In this document: one piece after another, positions 49,059 to 60,647 of the stretch
Layout of the letters: each line of letters begins with the position of its first letter
Numbering within the stretch: the first letter of the stretch is position 1
Origin: Tubulanus polymorphus
Lineage: Eukaryota; Nemertea; Palaeonemertea; Tubulaniformes; Tubulanidae
Length of the DNA stretch: 64,000 nucleotides
NCBI RefSeq assembly: GCF_964204645.1
Contig: NC_134033.1
Coordinates: 10,933,155 to 10,997,154, forward strand
Direction: 5' to 3'
Notes under the pieces: model-generated
What the model saw: only the letters and a program-made list of their open reading frames with translations
Told to the model about the DNA's origin: nothing
Databases searched by the model: none
Position numbers and translations under genes: made by a program

Positions 49059-49437
49059 GTGACATGATTCCTCAGTGACTTCCTAGTCTGAGAATAGAGA
49101 CATGATTCCTCAGCGACCTCCTAGTCTGCGAATAGTGACATCATTCTTCAGCGACCTCCTAGTCTGCGAATAGTGACATCATTCCTCAGCGACCTCCTAG
49201 TCTGCGAATAGTGACATCATTCCTTAGTGACCTCCTAGTCTGAGAATAGTGACATCATTCCTCAGCGACCTCCTAGTCTGAGAATAGTGACATCATTCCT
49301 CAGTGACCTCCTAGTCTGCGAATAGTGACATCATTCCTTAGTGACCTCCTATTCTGAGAATAGTGACATCATTCCTCAGTGACCTCCTAGTCTGAGAATA
49401 GAGACATCATTCCTCAGCGACCTCCTACTCTGAGAAT
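49059..49437 (+). repeat. Minisatellite of 38-bp units, 10 copies
   Basis: Unit GTGACATCATTCCTCAGCGA then CCTCCTAGTCTGCGAATA. Units vary at CTGCG/CTGAG and CAGCG/TAGTG. Confidence 0.95.
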
Positions 49438-50860
49438 GGAGCACGACTTACAAAATTAAATTTCATCATTTCTAATTGATTTGATTTAATCATTCGAATG
49501 CACGCGGCAGTTGTAAAATACCTACAAACAGAAAAACAGTTTCTTTTTTTAAATACAACTTTAACTCAATAATTAAGGAGTTGATGAGTGGCTCATAGGC
49601 TGGCGTATTAAAATCATTTACTACACGCAGAATTGAAATACTGCGTGACAAAAAGCTGTATAATTAAATGGCAAATTTTACATTCTAACTGAAAATATTG
49701 AATTTCAATTGCCTGGGAGACGAATTTTGAATTTTTGACAAATTTTCGCGTTGAAATTTGAAAATTTTAGCGAACTGTGTCATGAACTGAAAGAAGTATT
49801 CACTCGGAGGGATAGAATTTTAAATTTTAAACGTAAATATCTGAATCTATCGGAAGAGCACATAAATCATTGTATCATTTTTTGATTTATCGGATAATTC
49901 TATATTTTCTCTTGATTTCACTCGTGAAACTCGAGATTCTCATTGCTTTTTATTTCGCATTCTCATCTCGCTTGTGAATAATAATAGCAGTTACCTGAGC
50001 TTCATCGTTATCCAAATATCTGCTTTTATCAGCTTCAAAATTATAGCTTCAAATATTTGCCTCAATATTTCACTGTTGCTATTTCAATGGTATGGCTTTG
50101 ATCCGGTTTCGGTCGCAGATTGAATTCGTGCACTGTGCCAAATTTGAAATATGAAAAAAAATGAATGGCACGGATCAGTCCATTATTGGCACTGTGCCTA
50201 GCAGCCACAGTCTTAATTATGATTTCTATATTTGGTTTAAACGTAAAATCAAACAAAAGAAGCTAAAATTACTTATGTAAATCATAATATATTAAGACCC
50301 TAATGACTGTCGAGGGTAAATTCAATCCAGTCATGGCTTATTCCGGTCTTTTCTAAAACTAAGCCGTCTGGCTGAAGTTCATTGTTGACTGTTTGATTTT
50401 ACGTGTGAAATAATGCTGGATTTTTTACGAAAAGCTTTTTATTAATATCTCGCTCGTCTCTTTAGCAAAATATTTTGCGAGGTAAATGAACGCATCCAAC
50501 CTTTTTGACTTATCCAAACTGCTCGAAGAGAATTTTTTGCGCGCAGACTCGCTTTATCTTTATCGAGATAAGATTTATGAATTAACATTAGTGTATCTGT
50601 GAATACCAGACGTGATGTGCTGCTGATGCCGTGCGGAATTTCCTGCTACCTGTTTGTTTGCATAATGAAATATGTTTCGGTGTTCGGAAATGATATAAAC
50701 CATAACCCATAACCATACATAAAAAATTGTGGTCTGGCCGATTATCTGTTGGAGTTCGTACAGATAAAAGTAGAACTGTTTACCGAGCAGAAATATGTGC
50801 TATCATTGTCTTTATGAATACCGGTTAAATCTCTTAGATTATAAAGGTAGCAGCTCCTAT

Positions 50861-50938
50861 TGTTCCTGAACAGCAGCTGAGCTTCCCCTACTGTTCCTGA
50901 ACAGCAGCTGAGCTTCCCCTACTGTACCTGAACAGCAG
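50861..50938 (+). repeat. Tandem repeat of 31-bp units, 2.5 copies
   Basis: Unit TGTTCCTGAACAGCAGCTGA then GCTTCCCCTAC. The third unit has TGTACC and is truncated. Confidence 0.85.
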
Positions 50939-52175
50939 TATTTGTTACTGCTGTTTTCAAAGAAATGAACTCGATTACTGATTGATTTGGGAACAGACTA
51001 TAGAATAAATCGAGGTTGGAAGTGGAACAGACTATAGAATAAATTGATGTGGGAGGAGGTTGAGGTGAAATCAGAAACAAATTCAGATATTTGCAGATAT
51101 TCCTCAAAACTCAAGGAATAACCTCACTGTTTTAAGTAAATTTTTCGGCTACTAATGCGCTAGGGGTGAAACGAGCTCTTCACTTGAGATGATAAGAAAA
51201 ATGGATGCGTTTATTTGTTGATCTATATTTTGCTATATTTCATACACGTATACATCACTTAAGTATTATAAATACTGCACTAATTGATATGAATTTGATC
51301 TTCAATATCATTTTCATTATGATATTCTATTATTGCTCTAATTATAATCGTCATAACTAATGTCATATATATATATATATAATTATTATTATTACTATTA
51401 TTATTATGATATTCAATATGGTTAAATAATATATATAAACATATACGTATGTTATGTTAGCCAGCGCTTATTTGCTAGGCTATTTTTTCATCATTAATGC
51501 ATTTGAGCAATTATTTTTTTTTCTCGAAATTCATGAGATGAAAATGCATGCGCCGTGTAAAGTATACGGTAATTTCGGAGATAATGAACAATTTAAGACG
51601 TATTGAAAGTGAATTCGTTGAGACTCACTTTTAAGCTGGATGCACACGGCAGTCAAAAACACAGAAAACAGTTTTTGTAACGCAGTATGACGCACTAGAA
51701 AACAAAAACATTGATGTTTTCTTTTTGGTTCGGGATTGGAAAAAACAAGAAAAAGCTAATGGAGATTTTAGTTCATCTAAAGCCCTATCACCAGCCCTCC
51801 TTCATTGTTTTATAAGACTATTAGCCGGCAAAGCTTTCTTCTAGAACACTTAAGATAGCTGACAGTGGCCATATTGGATTCTTACGTTGTTCATATTGGA
51901 TCTCATTCCTGCTATATACAATCTACAGTTTTTACTGCTGAATATTCTATAACTTGGTACCGGAAGTGGCATATATGCAGCCTCTACTAGACTTTCGCTT
52001 ACTGGTTGAAACAGTTTTGCTCCGGGATATTTCAAGAAGGTTGGAGGCCGTCAATAAAAGGGGTGAAAACAACTCTTTAGTTCGCATTTGTTTAGGAACC
52101 CTGCCACAGGAATGTCACAAACATTTATTCCGATTTACCACCATATTTTTTGCGTCGCATTCATTTTAATGATAT

Positions 52176-52188
52176 TTATTATTATTGA

Positions 52189-52240
<52 letters not shown>
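52176..52240 (+). repeat. (ATT)n microsatellite upstream of exon 3
   Basis: About 20 ATT/TAT units ending about 85 nt before the exon 3 acceptor. Similar ATT tracts occur at 58948-59060 and 63030-63079. Confidence 0.95.
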
Positions 52241-52324
52241 GCATCATCATTTTCGCGCTTGGCCGATGCATTGTTCGCTGTAGATGTTTGAGTGCCGTAC
52301 GTTTTGTGTCTTTTTTTCTTACAG

Positions 52325-52630
52325 TGGAGACAAACGCCAAACGAATCATCCTCAGCCTCCACTTCTAGTGCCGCTGCCGCTGCTGCTGCTGCTACTGCCG
52401 CTGCTGCCGTTGCATCGTCCACATCCGCGCCTTCCGTTGCTTCTACTTCTACTACTACCACTACCACGCCTCGGTATACGCCGGTCGTGGCGGCCGCGGC
52501 GGCTAGTGCCCCCGGCGGCGTCGCGACGCTTAATCATCACCACGGCACATTCCCGCCGACGCCGTCGCCAACGGCCGGCTATATCGATGGTTATCGGCTA
52601 CGATTTACATCGCCGGAAATGTTGCCTTAT
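52325..52630 (+). CDS. mbl: muscleblind coding exon 3: Ala/Ser/Thr-rich linker, likely a cassette exon
   Basis: Acceptor TTTCTTACAG and donor GTGAGT bound 306 nt, 102 codons, in phase 0. The reading frame is open throughout. WRQTPNESSS is followed by an alanine run (8 Ala, Thr, 4 Ala), Ser/Thr-rich segments including six consecutive Thr, a second Ala run (VVAAAAASAP), HHH, and a Pro-rich end before ...SPEMLPY. It sits in the linker between the two zinc-finger pairs, a low-complexity region that differs between muscleblind proteins. I do not recognise this exon in other species. Because its length is a multiple of three and both exon 2 (NAMPY) and this exon (EMLPY) end in PY, skipping would leave nearly the same junction with exon 4. 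The RNA of the Ala run is packed with YGCY, the protein's own binding motif. The overlapping minus-strand and +1 frames are shadows. Confidence 0.88.
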
Positions 52631-54117
52631 GTGAGTTTGTTGACCAAGACGTTCCCCGTGTGTGTGCGTGCGTGTGTGTGAGAGTGTTAGTTGATATAGC
52701 CGTCCAATCTACGGGCCATTTAAAACATCAATCGACCCTTTTGAGTTAGAATCAGTTTCATTTAGATATAAAGTCAAATGTTAACTAACTCACAACAGTT
52801 AGAATGGTTTGCTGTGCATTGTCAATATCGGGAAACTCATCCTGAAAATCAAAAACTGCAGTGGATTGTTAACGTACAGCACTATAACCGGCTCTGAGAG
52901 TCTATTGTTGATTGAAAATCATAAATTGATTGATTTTGACTTCAACGTCGGCTCCCAAACCATGAAAACTTTTATCATCGATTTAAAAAGTGAGAAATTG
53001 ATGTTTTGAGCGGCTTTAACTAAACACAACTGAGAAAGAAACAAAAGCAGAACAAATCTAACCGGAAAAATCTTATTGATTTTGTAATTGAATCAGAATC
53101 ACAGGTTTTTTTGACAAATTGTTTGATGTTGTGATTGAAGTGATTATATGGCTGCTTGTGGTTGTCAGTGTTTTCATCAATCAGTTGAAATGCTACAATA
53201 TTGCTCTTAATGATGCCGGATGCTGGCGACATGCTAAACTTTGTCATTACAAATTGTTTCTTCAATTCCTGATATGTCAGTTCGATATCTGAATCTATGA
53301 TCAGGTGATAAACTAGTTTGGATATCTTTGAATTTTGAAATTTTGCGCTGCATTCTGCCTGGAAACTCATCGAAAATATTGAAGTGCTACCATTACATTT
53401 ATTCATTATATTGTGAATTCATTTTTGGCTTCTGGTTGTAAAGTCGCCATTCACTGTGGATCCAAGAACCACCACTTTTTCAGGCCATTATTGACTCGTA
53501 GTTGAGTGAGATTATAACCTGTCTATAAAATCAGGCCCCATAATCGACGTTATAAAACAGTTAGGCAAACATGGATTTTTTTTTAAATCTCGAAACAAGG
53601 ACCTTGAGTTTCTGTGGCAGTTTGTATAAAACTAGGAGATCGTTTAAATGAGAGCAATTTTGCATCATTTCGTCAGGAAAGTTGAGTGTTTTCACCTGGA
53701 ACAGTGGACAAACAATTTGATTGACAGCGCATTTAAAATATCTTCATAAATCATCGGCACGTTTCGCTCCCTGATGAAGATTACTACGTTTTTACATGGC
53801 GATCAAATCGTTTTTCCATAAATCCACGACCGAGTTTCGTTGTTCTCTGTTTTCTGATCATATTTAAGACTTTCGGATATTTGAAGCGAGAACTACGCGA
53901 AACGGTGGTCAGTTTAAAAACGGAGTGAATTCTTAAATCGATTCAATATATATATATATACACACTGAATTAACATTGAAATGAAATCGATCGAAGAGTT
54001 CACCCGCACTTTACGTGTCTCAAGAAGATAATCGTGTTTTTTTGCACTCATCGCACGCTTTGGAAATAAATATTTTGCTGAAATTTACTCACTCGCTTAT
54101 ACATGTATATATATATA

Positions 54118-54151
<34 letters not shown>

Positions 54152-55029
54152 TATATTATAATAGCTATCATGGCCCCATAATGTGTGAATGTGCATGCAT
54201 ATCATATTATCATTATAGACATTTTTATAACATATGGATATATTTGTCTTTTGTGGGTTTGTGTTTTTTGTTTGATGTGCTTTGTTCGCAGTTTTTTCTC
54301 TCCATATACTAACAGCTTATTGCACTAGTTGCATCACTTTTTTCGTGTATAATATTGTGCAATCATTTTGTGCTCAGGATAGATAGAGTCAAGTGCTGTA
54401 GTCGGTTCCCGGGAACCTGTTTGTTCAACAGTCAGTGTCTACGGTCAAAATTAATTGATTTTCAATTTAGTCAAATTCAACCAACAACAGTGTTCTGAGT
54501 CTGGTTGGAAATCTTTGACAGCTCAGAAAACTTTGAAACAGTGACCTTTTTTGAAATGATAGTTGGATGTTTTTATTTTGACCGGGTTCGTTGGACTCGG
54601 TTCGTTGGACTCGGTTCATTAAGCCAGGCTTATTCGATTGAGCATTTGAACAATGTCGATGCCCAGTCATGCAGTCTATGTATAAGACCGATCTGAGCTG
54701 ATTTTGGCCGCAATCATACAAATCTCGGGTTTAAGCCTCTTTAAACGGAGGGTTTCGTTAGTAATAGATTTATCGATCAGTTATATCGGTCTTATATTTA
54801 GACTCCCGTGGAGCTGAGGACACAAAGTCTTTCTCAATAGCTATGATCACACAAGTTTTTTTTGGCTTGGGCCATATTTGGCTTGGGCCTGATGGTGCCA
54901 AATCGTCTCTGTGTGATCGCGGCTAATGTCTTAAAGAAAAAGATTGTTTTAATGATTAAGAATAACTCATTGAAATAATTGCGAATGTACGTAATAACGA
55001 TGTTCTGTTTTATATATACGTACATATAG
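52631..55029 (+). other. mbl: Muscleblind intron 3 (2.4 kb)
   Basis: GTGAGT to ACATATAG. It contains a minus-strand open frame (53020-53406) and a (TA)n hairpin-forming microsatellite at 54109-54154, whose arms begin TATATAAACATATATAT and end in its reverse complement. Nothing else recognised. Confidence 0.85.
53020..53406 (-). other. 128-codon antisense open frame in intron 3, unidentified
   Basis: ATG-initiated frame beginning MNKCNGSTSIFSMS. It has mixed, protein-like composition in the middle (SKLVYHLIIDSDIELTYQEL; SPASGIIKSNIVAFQLIDEN) and a Phe/Cys-rich tail made by low-complexity DNA. An in-frame stop lies just upstream. No domain recognised. Longer than most chance frames here that are not repeat-driven, but no promoter or splice support. 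Confidence 0.3.
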
Positions 55030-55233
55030 GCTCATCCGACTTACTTCAACCCCGGTCTCCAAACTGCTGCATCATTCAATCCATACCTAACATCGGGCGT
55101 CGCCATGCCCGGCATCATGCAGACGCAGGACGGTTCACCGGTCCCGCAACACGCGGGTCAAATACAGACCCTACCGGTACAACAGGCTGGACCTACGGCT
55201 AAAACAACCGTACCTCGAGCTGATAGACTGGAG
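55030..55233 (+). CDS. mbl: muscleblind coding exon 4: linker between finger pairs
   Basis: Acceptor ACATATAG and donor GTAAGC (55234) bound 68 codons in phase 0. AHPTYFNPGLQTAASFNPYL resembles the ...NPYLTG/FNPYLG... segment of Drosophila and vertebrate muscleblind linkers. The exon then becomes Gln/Pro/Thr-rich and ends VPRADRLE, directly matching the RSDRLE/RTDRLE that precedes finger 3 in the family. The next exon begins VCREF, so the junction falls at the conserved DRLE/VCRE boundary. It is too short and lacks an internal early ATG, so it is easily missed by ATG-based ORF scans. Confidence 0.95.
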
Positions 55234-58194
55234 GTAAGCTGAATATTATACTATAAAACACTAACACACAACACCTCAATACAGTTTAACTATATCAAAA
55301 TATACGAATATATATTTATGTATATATGAATACTGATATTCGTGTACAATTAGTTTTTAAAATATCAAGTCCAGTTTTATAGACTTGGTTTGATAGTTTA
55401 TTTACTATGATGCTGGCAGTGCTCGGTGTGATCGTGAACAATTTATCAACACGTAATAGTTAGCTCCTAGTCTATAAAATTGGGCTGTGTTTCTCGAAGC
55501 AGCACTCCAATATCCTTGCCATGTTTCACTTTTATACAAAATATTTGAATCAAGAAATGAAGTTTTGATGAACTATTTTCTTAGGAAATCCGCGTAAATT
55601 TGGTTTAGACGAAAATGTCGATGATTTTGCGTTGAATTTTTGTTATTTTTCCGTGAGCATCGCAGGGATTTTTCGCTGGTTCTGGTTCAGAAAATTACAG
55701 CAGCCTCGGTATAATTTTTTAAAGTACAATATTCCAGACACGTTTCGACGCTATATCGTAGCTCTGATATATCTTATCACATTCCCCTATTTACCATTTA
55801 CATATATATATATATATAAATATATATCTTTTGACGGTGAAATATTCGCGACCGTTTTCAACATTTCCTATTTGAGGTTGCGACTGTATTAGATGTGATA
55901 TTATCCTTTTTTTTTTTTTCAAAAGCTTGGTACAACTATAACTTGTTATTTTTTTCTTCAATTTTTATGAATCTGACTGCTCTAGCTGGTTTTATTGGTA
56001 GTGATGGTGTGTAACGTTATTTAGAAATATATTGACTTCGAAAAAAAAACGTTGAATCAAAGTCGCGCGTGACCCATTCCTATCAGCTTCTACATCCTAC
56101 GTATCTTGAAAAAAAAAACGTCCACGTTTGGGTCACAGTTTTTTTTGTTTTTTTTTTTGATTCGAGAATTCTTTGGCATTTTTAAGTTCGTTTTTGTCCT
56201 CGTTAATCTTTCAGGGCAATATGAAATGTTCACATTAGAGATTTTCTTATCAACCATTAATGATTTCTATTTCCTTCATTTACTGGAAAAAGGTGGTTCT
56301 TATTCTTAATTCTCTTCTTTGGCTGTTGAGCTACTGTTAAGAAGCTACTGTTAAGAATATTTTTTCTTAACATTTCATGGCTATTACTTTTAGACCTGTT
56401 GAGAGAATTTGAATGCTCACCCCAGAAAATATCTACGATCAAATACTTTTGAATTTGGGTAGTTGAGAATATTTAGACAATTTCTTCAATTTTCAAAGTT
56501 TTTTTTCTTTGAGACGCATCTGTGAGGGAGCAATGTGTGTTTAATTGATGTGAAGGAATCCCCCCTCCCTCCCCCCATAACTACAGTTTATTAGTTCAAC
56601 ATATTGAAGTAAGAATCTTTCTTTCCTTGGGTAAAAAAAACAACGAGAGAGAGTCATCATTGATGGTCTGTTGCACCGCTGCGAACTGTTGCATAGTTAC
56701 CAACCATCGCATACTACGTAGGTCTTCACGAGAACGATCTTATAACTGTCAACTTTACGCGCGAAAAGTGACAAGAAAATACGAATATGTCGTAGAATAT
56801 CTGTAGAAATTCTTCTTGAGTTATCTTTATTGATTTATATTTCTACCATCGGTCTGATTCTGGTTCTAACGCGTGTGTTGTATGTATGAGAGTTGTATTA
56901 ATAATGTATGAATGTTCAATAGTATTTATACTGATTCATTACTAACCATTTATGTCAAAAAAATTATACAAGAGAAACTTATAGAAAACCCTACTACATT
57001 AGTCTCTCTAGTCATAGAACTATAAGTGAACCAGAACTCTGACTCTGTGATTTCAATATACATTTGCCTTCGCAATCTTTGAAATTCATTAGAGCGCCCT
57101 CTACATTAACTAAAAACAATAGATGCTTGACAATATTTTCTCCGCGAGCATTCAGGATTGTGTTTACAAGATTTGATGAAGTTTTAAGTTCTTAGCTAAT
57201 CTTGAAAAACGCTAATTAAGAATAGAGACCGCCGGCAACCAGTATAGAACACAAGTTTGAGGAGTCGCTCTATCGATAGAACAAAATGAAATGTTCTGTC
57301 TTTGATTAGTCAAATACGAGAAATATCAATTTGACTTTTGTGCTCCGTGAAAATGACTATCGCTAAATATGATATCAAATGATTATTCAATATATGTAAA
57401 TAAAGATAATCCCTGATTTGAGCTCGGTTAATTACGAGTCAGACATATTCTCTGTAATGCACTGATACAGTGTCATATTATCATCTTTCTGTACAAAACT
57501 GTACATAATGCACCAGTATATCAGCACCTGCCATGAACTAATGAACGTTTCATCCTAATTAATGGCTAATTATCTTTTCATGGGCGGCCATTTTAATGAA
57601 TTATGTCACTGTTACGATCACATTGTATTTTCGGCAGGCGTCCTCGTTTTGAGGTATAATAACAAAAAAAGCTGGTCCTCACTTAACTGAACCCTCGTTC
57701 AATCATGATTAGATCTCGTATGTCTACTGACAGCAGCAGCTTCTTTTATTCATTATTGTTCCATTGAATTATATACGTAATTATCATTTTCCTATTATGT
57801 CAAGGTCAGACAACGCTAGAGTTGCGAGTAATTGTTGGTTCGTGATTTTTAGGATAGAATGTATGTTTATGTGTGTGAATGGTGAATCTAGGCTCAAACC
57901 CTTACGGTGCAACTTAACATCTCTCAACTTCCAGTGACTATTAGTGTGGCTGGAAAATGTGTGCAGCAGAGTTGGATCATGAAATATATGTTTGATATTA
58001 GTCCAGTCATCCTCCCTCGTAGAGACATCGAGACTCTACTACCAGTAGTACCCGGCCAAATAGATCCATTGTTGTCATTATCAACCAATCAGAAATCACA
58101 TTTCAATTAAGTCGAGAATATTCTATTCATGCGCTTAATAGATTACATACAATTGACAATCTGATTGGTAATTTTTCACTACTGTATATGCGCG

Positions 58195-58290
58195 TAGGCT
58201 ATTTAGGTAGGGTTTCGTGCTGTGGTAGAGTCTCGCAATGGTTCCTCAGGTTAAAGTCCCTGCCGATTGAGAGTAGCAATCCGGGAGATC
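58195..58290 (+). mobile_element. Possible tRNA-derived SINE fragment
   Basis: GTGGTAGAGTCTCGCAATGG resembles a degraded box A region, and CAGGTTAAAGTCCCTGCCGA a degraded box B (GGTTCAAATCC type) followed by GCCGATTGAGAG. A similar arrangement (TGGTGGCAGGGAGTC ... CAGGGTTCACATCCTTGCC) lies at about 63655-63740. The shared layout suggests a SINE family. Confidence 0.35.
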
Positions 58291-58947
58291 GCACGCGGGT
58301 CATTAAAACATGCATCAGTGACTTTCTACTAGCGCTCAGATCCCCTTGTCTGCAGTCGATGACAGTCAGAAAAATATATAAATCTGATACATGTAGATAA
58401 CTTTTATGTCTCTCCCACTTATGACAAACAAAATCCAAATCCTTTTACTCCAATATCGTGGAACGTGTGATCCTTAAGAATATTCCATCAAAATGCCATT
58501 TCTTCTATTTCTAATCAACAATGCAATGATTACAAATTTATTCGAGTGTGATCCGACCAACACGTGCGTAATCCGTCAACACTAGGATAAACCGTTCAAC
58601 TTTGGGATAATACCTCTAAAATGGCCCTCCCCGCATAACAACCATGCAGAAGTATTTTACGTATCTCCACAATCGCCACTTTTTAAAACAACAAATGCCA
58701 AGAAAATCACTCCATATAATTAGATTATGTATTTATATTATCGATAACAGTAAAGAATGGTTAGGGTTAGTATAAATCTGAATGATTGTTAGAATACTGA
58801 TAGGTATCTATAATGATCTCCATAGCCACAGTTTATTGGAGATCCCACATAATCTCCGCAGGCACAGGAGATCACATAAACCAACGGATCAATTATTTAG
58901 TTCTAAAGATGGTTTCCACAGATATTTCATTATCGAATATCTAAATA

Positions 58948-59060
58948 GTTATTATTATAATCATATTATCATTAACATTATTATTATTATTATCATTATT
59001 ATTATTTTTATTATTATTATTATTATTATTATCATTATCAATATTATGATTATCATAATA
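58948..59060 (+). repeat. Imperfect (ATT)n microsatellite
   Basis: ATT/ATC trinucleotides for about 110 bp, ending about 85 nt before exon 5. It explains the poly-Ile frame. Confidence 0.95.
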
Positions 59061-59145
59061 CTTGACATTGCCAAACGACCGGATATTTCCCATCCTAATA
59101 TATATCGTGTTCACTCACATTGTGTATACTACGTGCATTTATTAG

Positions 59146-59382
59146 GTTTGTCGAGAGTTTCAAAGAGGTAGTTGTACTCGTCAGCCTAGTGATTGTCGCT
59201 TTGCGCACCCCCCTGACCATGTACATGTGGACAACGGTGACAACCACGTCACCGTCTGCATGGATTTTATAAAGGGCAAATGTTCGAGAGACTCGTGTCG
59301 CTACTTCCATCCCCCTCCGCACCTCCAAGCTCAGATCAAAGCCACGCAACAACGTGCTACTCTCGCTGCTCAACAAGCCATG
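59146..59382 (+). CDS. mbl: muscleblind coding exon 5: zinc fingers 3 and 4
   Basis: From the acceptor at 59144-59145, 79 codons in phase 0 run to a GTAGGG donor at 59383. Finger 3 is C-x7-C-x6-C-x3-H ([21 protein letters not shown]). Finger 4 is C-x7-C-x4-C-x3-H ([19 protein letters not shown]). Both match the family consensus exactly. [14 protein letters not shown] after finger 4 corresponds to the conserved PAHLQAKIKAAQ helix, and the exon ends AAQQAM, the same position (after Ala-rich ...AAM) where vertebrate MBNL has a junction. The donor is non-optimal (GTAGGG). If it is not used, translation stops two codons later (Val-Gly-TAA), giving a short isoform. Confidence 0.96.
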
Positions 59383-59575
59383 GTAGGGTAAACAACAACA
59401 GCAACCACGTAACGTTCAGACGTAAAACTATAATGGGATTTGAGATGAGGTCAGTCCGAGTCTGTCTGCTGCGGTGCTCTTCCTATTCTAAATCTTTACA
59501 TTTCAACTTCCATTTTTGGACAAAAATCTGTTCATACAGGTATGAATTAACAGCGTGGAACCACCAGCACCCCTC

Positions 59576-59812
59576 TCAAATACATTCGTAATCCCCCTGC
59601 GGTAGCGTCAGTCCGGAACCACCAGCACCTCTCCGTGGTAGCATCAGTCTGACCACCAGCATCCCCTCTGCGGTAGCGGCAGCCTGGTACCACCAGCACC
59701 CCTCCGCGGTAGCGTCAGCCTGGAACCACCAACACCCCTCCGTGGTAGCATCAGTCTGACCACCAGCACCCCTCTCAAATACATTCATAATTTTCCGCGG
59801 TAGCGTCAGTCT
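59576..59812 (+). repeat. Imperfect minisatellite of about 35-bp units, about 6 copies
   Basis: Units of CACCAGCACCCCTCCGCGGT then AGCGTCAGTCTGGAAC. The flanking CTCTCAAATACATTC word appears at both ends (59574 and 59771), suggesting segmental duplication. It lies about 190 nt into intron 5. Confidence 0.85.
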
Positions 59813-60430
59813 GAACATGACTCTTGATAGCGTGGTGAAGTATCTGGTGTTTTATAGCCAATATCTTTTAGTTCATTTGCAATAAATGATATAACCGGTG
59901 ACATCTTGTGATCAAATGCTGGACGATCGAAAATTGGAAGAATGGTAATAAGGCGACCACGCTGCGAATTGAAACCTGTATATATAGATATATTTGAAGT
60001 TCATAAAACGCACCGTCAGCAGCGACATGGCCGCCTACTCTATCTCAATCATCTCTTATTCTCAGTTGAAAATGTTACAGATCTTGCGCTTTCATCATCA
60101 CACCCATATATATCAGCAACCTGTCTCCACTCAGCCCTTTGATTGCCCCAAGAAGCAAAACAGAATAAGCTTGAAATGGTCAGTTGCTAAAAGGCTGTTA
60201 AATGTAATCTAAAATGGATCCAGTTAAATGGATCCAGTTCCGCAATGTCGTGTGTTAACTCATCAACTCGGTTCTTCAGAGTGAACTCTGCAGCAGTTGA
60301 ACTTGAAAAAAATAATCTGTCAATTCTTTACTTCACAATTGTAGTATGTAAAAGTGTTGGACCTGGGTTCAATCCAACAGTCTTCAATCTAAAAAACTGG
60401 TCCTAAGTTGTAAGAAGGGCTTAGACTTCT

Positions 60431-60647
60431 GGGGCCGGTTGCACAGTCATGGCTTAGACTTAAGACCAGTCTAAGACTAACTTAGTTCTGTAGCTAATCT
60501 AACAATTGGGACCAGTCCCATAGTCATGGCTTAGACTTAAGACCAATTTAAGACTATTTTAGTTCTATAGCCAATCTAACAACTTAAGACCAGTCTTAAA
60601 ATCTAAGGCCATTTTTGGACTTAAGTCTCAACTGAGGAACTGGCCCC
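60431..60647 (-). mobile_element. GGGGCC MITE cluster: truncated copy plus full 140-bp copy
   Basis: 60431-60507 is a left half (GGGGCCGGTTGCACAGTCAT ... AATCTAACAATT) abutting a complete 140-bp element (60508-60647), which is the reverse-orientation relative of 35822-35961. Further decayed pieces lie on both sides (about 60360-60430 and 60648-60706), so the family appears to have inserted into or duplicated itself here. Confidence 0.75.

Larger units (their letters stand above)
40367..52324 (+). other. mbl: Muscleblind intron 2 (12.0 kb)
   Basis: GTAAGT to TTTTTTTCTTACAG. Contents are the 42178 dispersed repeat, loosely repeated ACTTATTGGCTGGA words (about 42890-43060), TA and CT/TA microsatellites, five minisatellites, and CpG-rich patches at about 42240-42700, 43530-43790 and 46980-47800. 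Overlapping open frames on both strands in those patches (for example 43537-43788) are probably compositional. No second gene recognised. Confidence 0.85.
55234..59145 (+). other. mbl: Muscleblind intron 4 (3.9 kb)
   Basis: GTAAGC to CATTTATTAG. AT-rich, with poly-A/T runs, a SINE-like head at about 58195-58290 and an ATT microsatellite (58948-59060) shortly before exon 5. No other coding sequence recognised. Confidence 0.85.
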
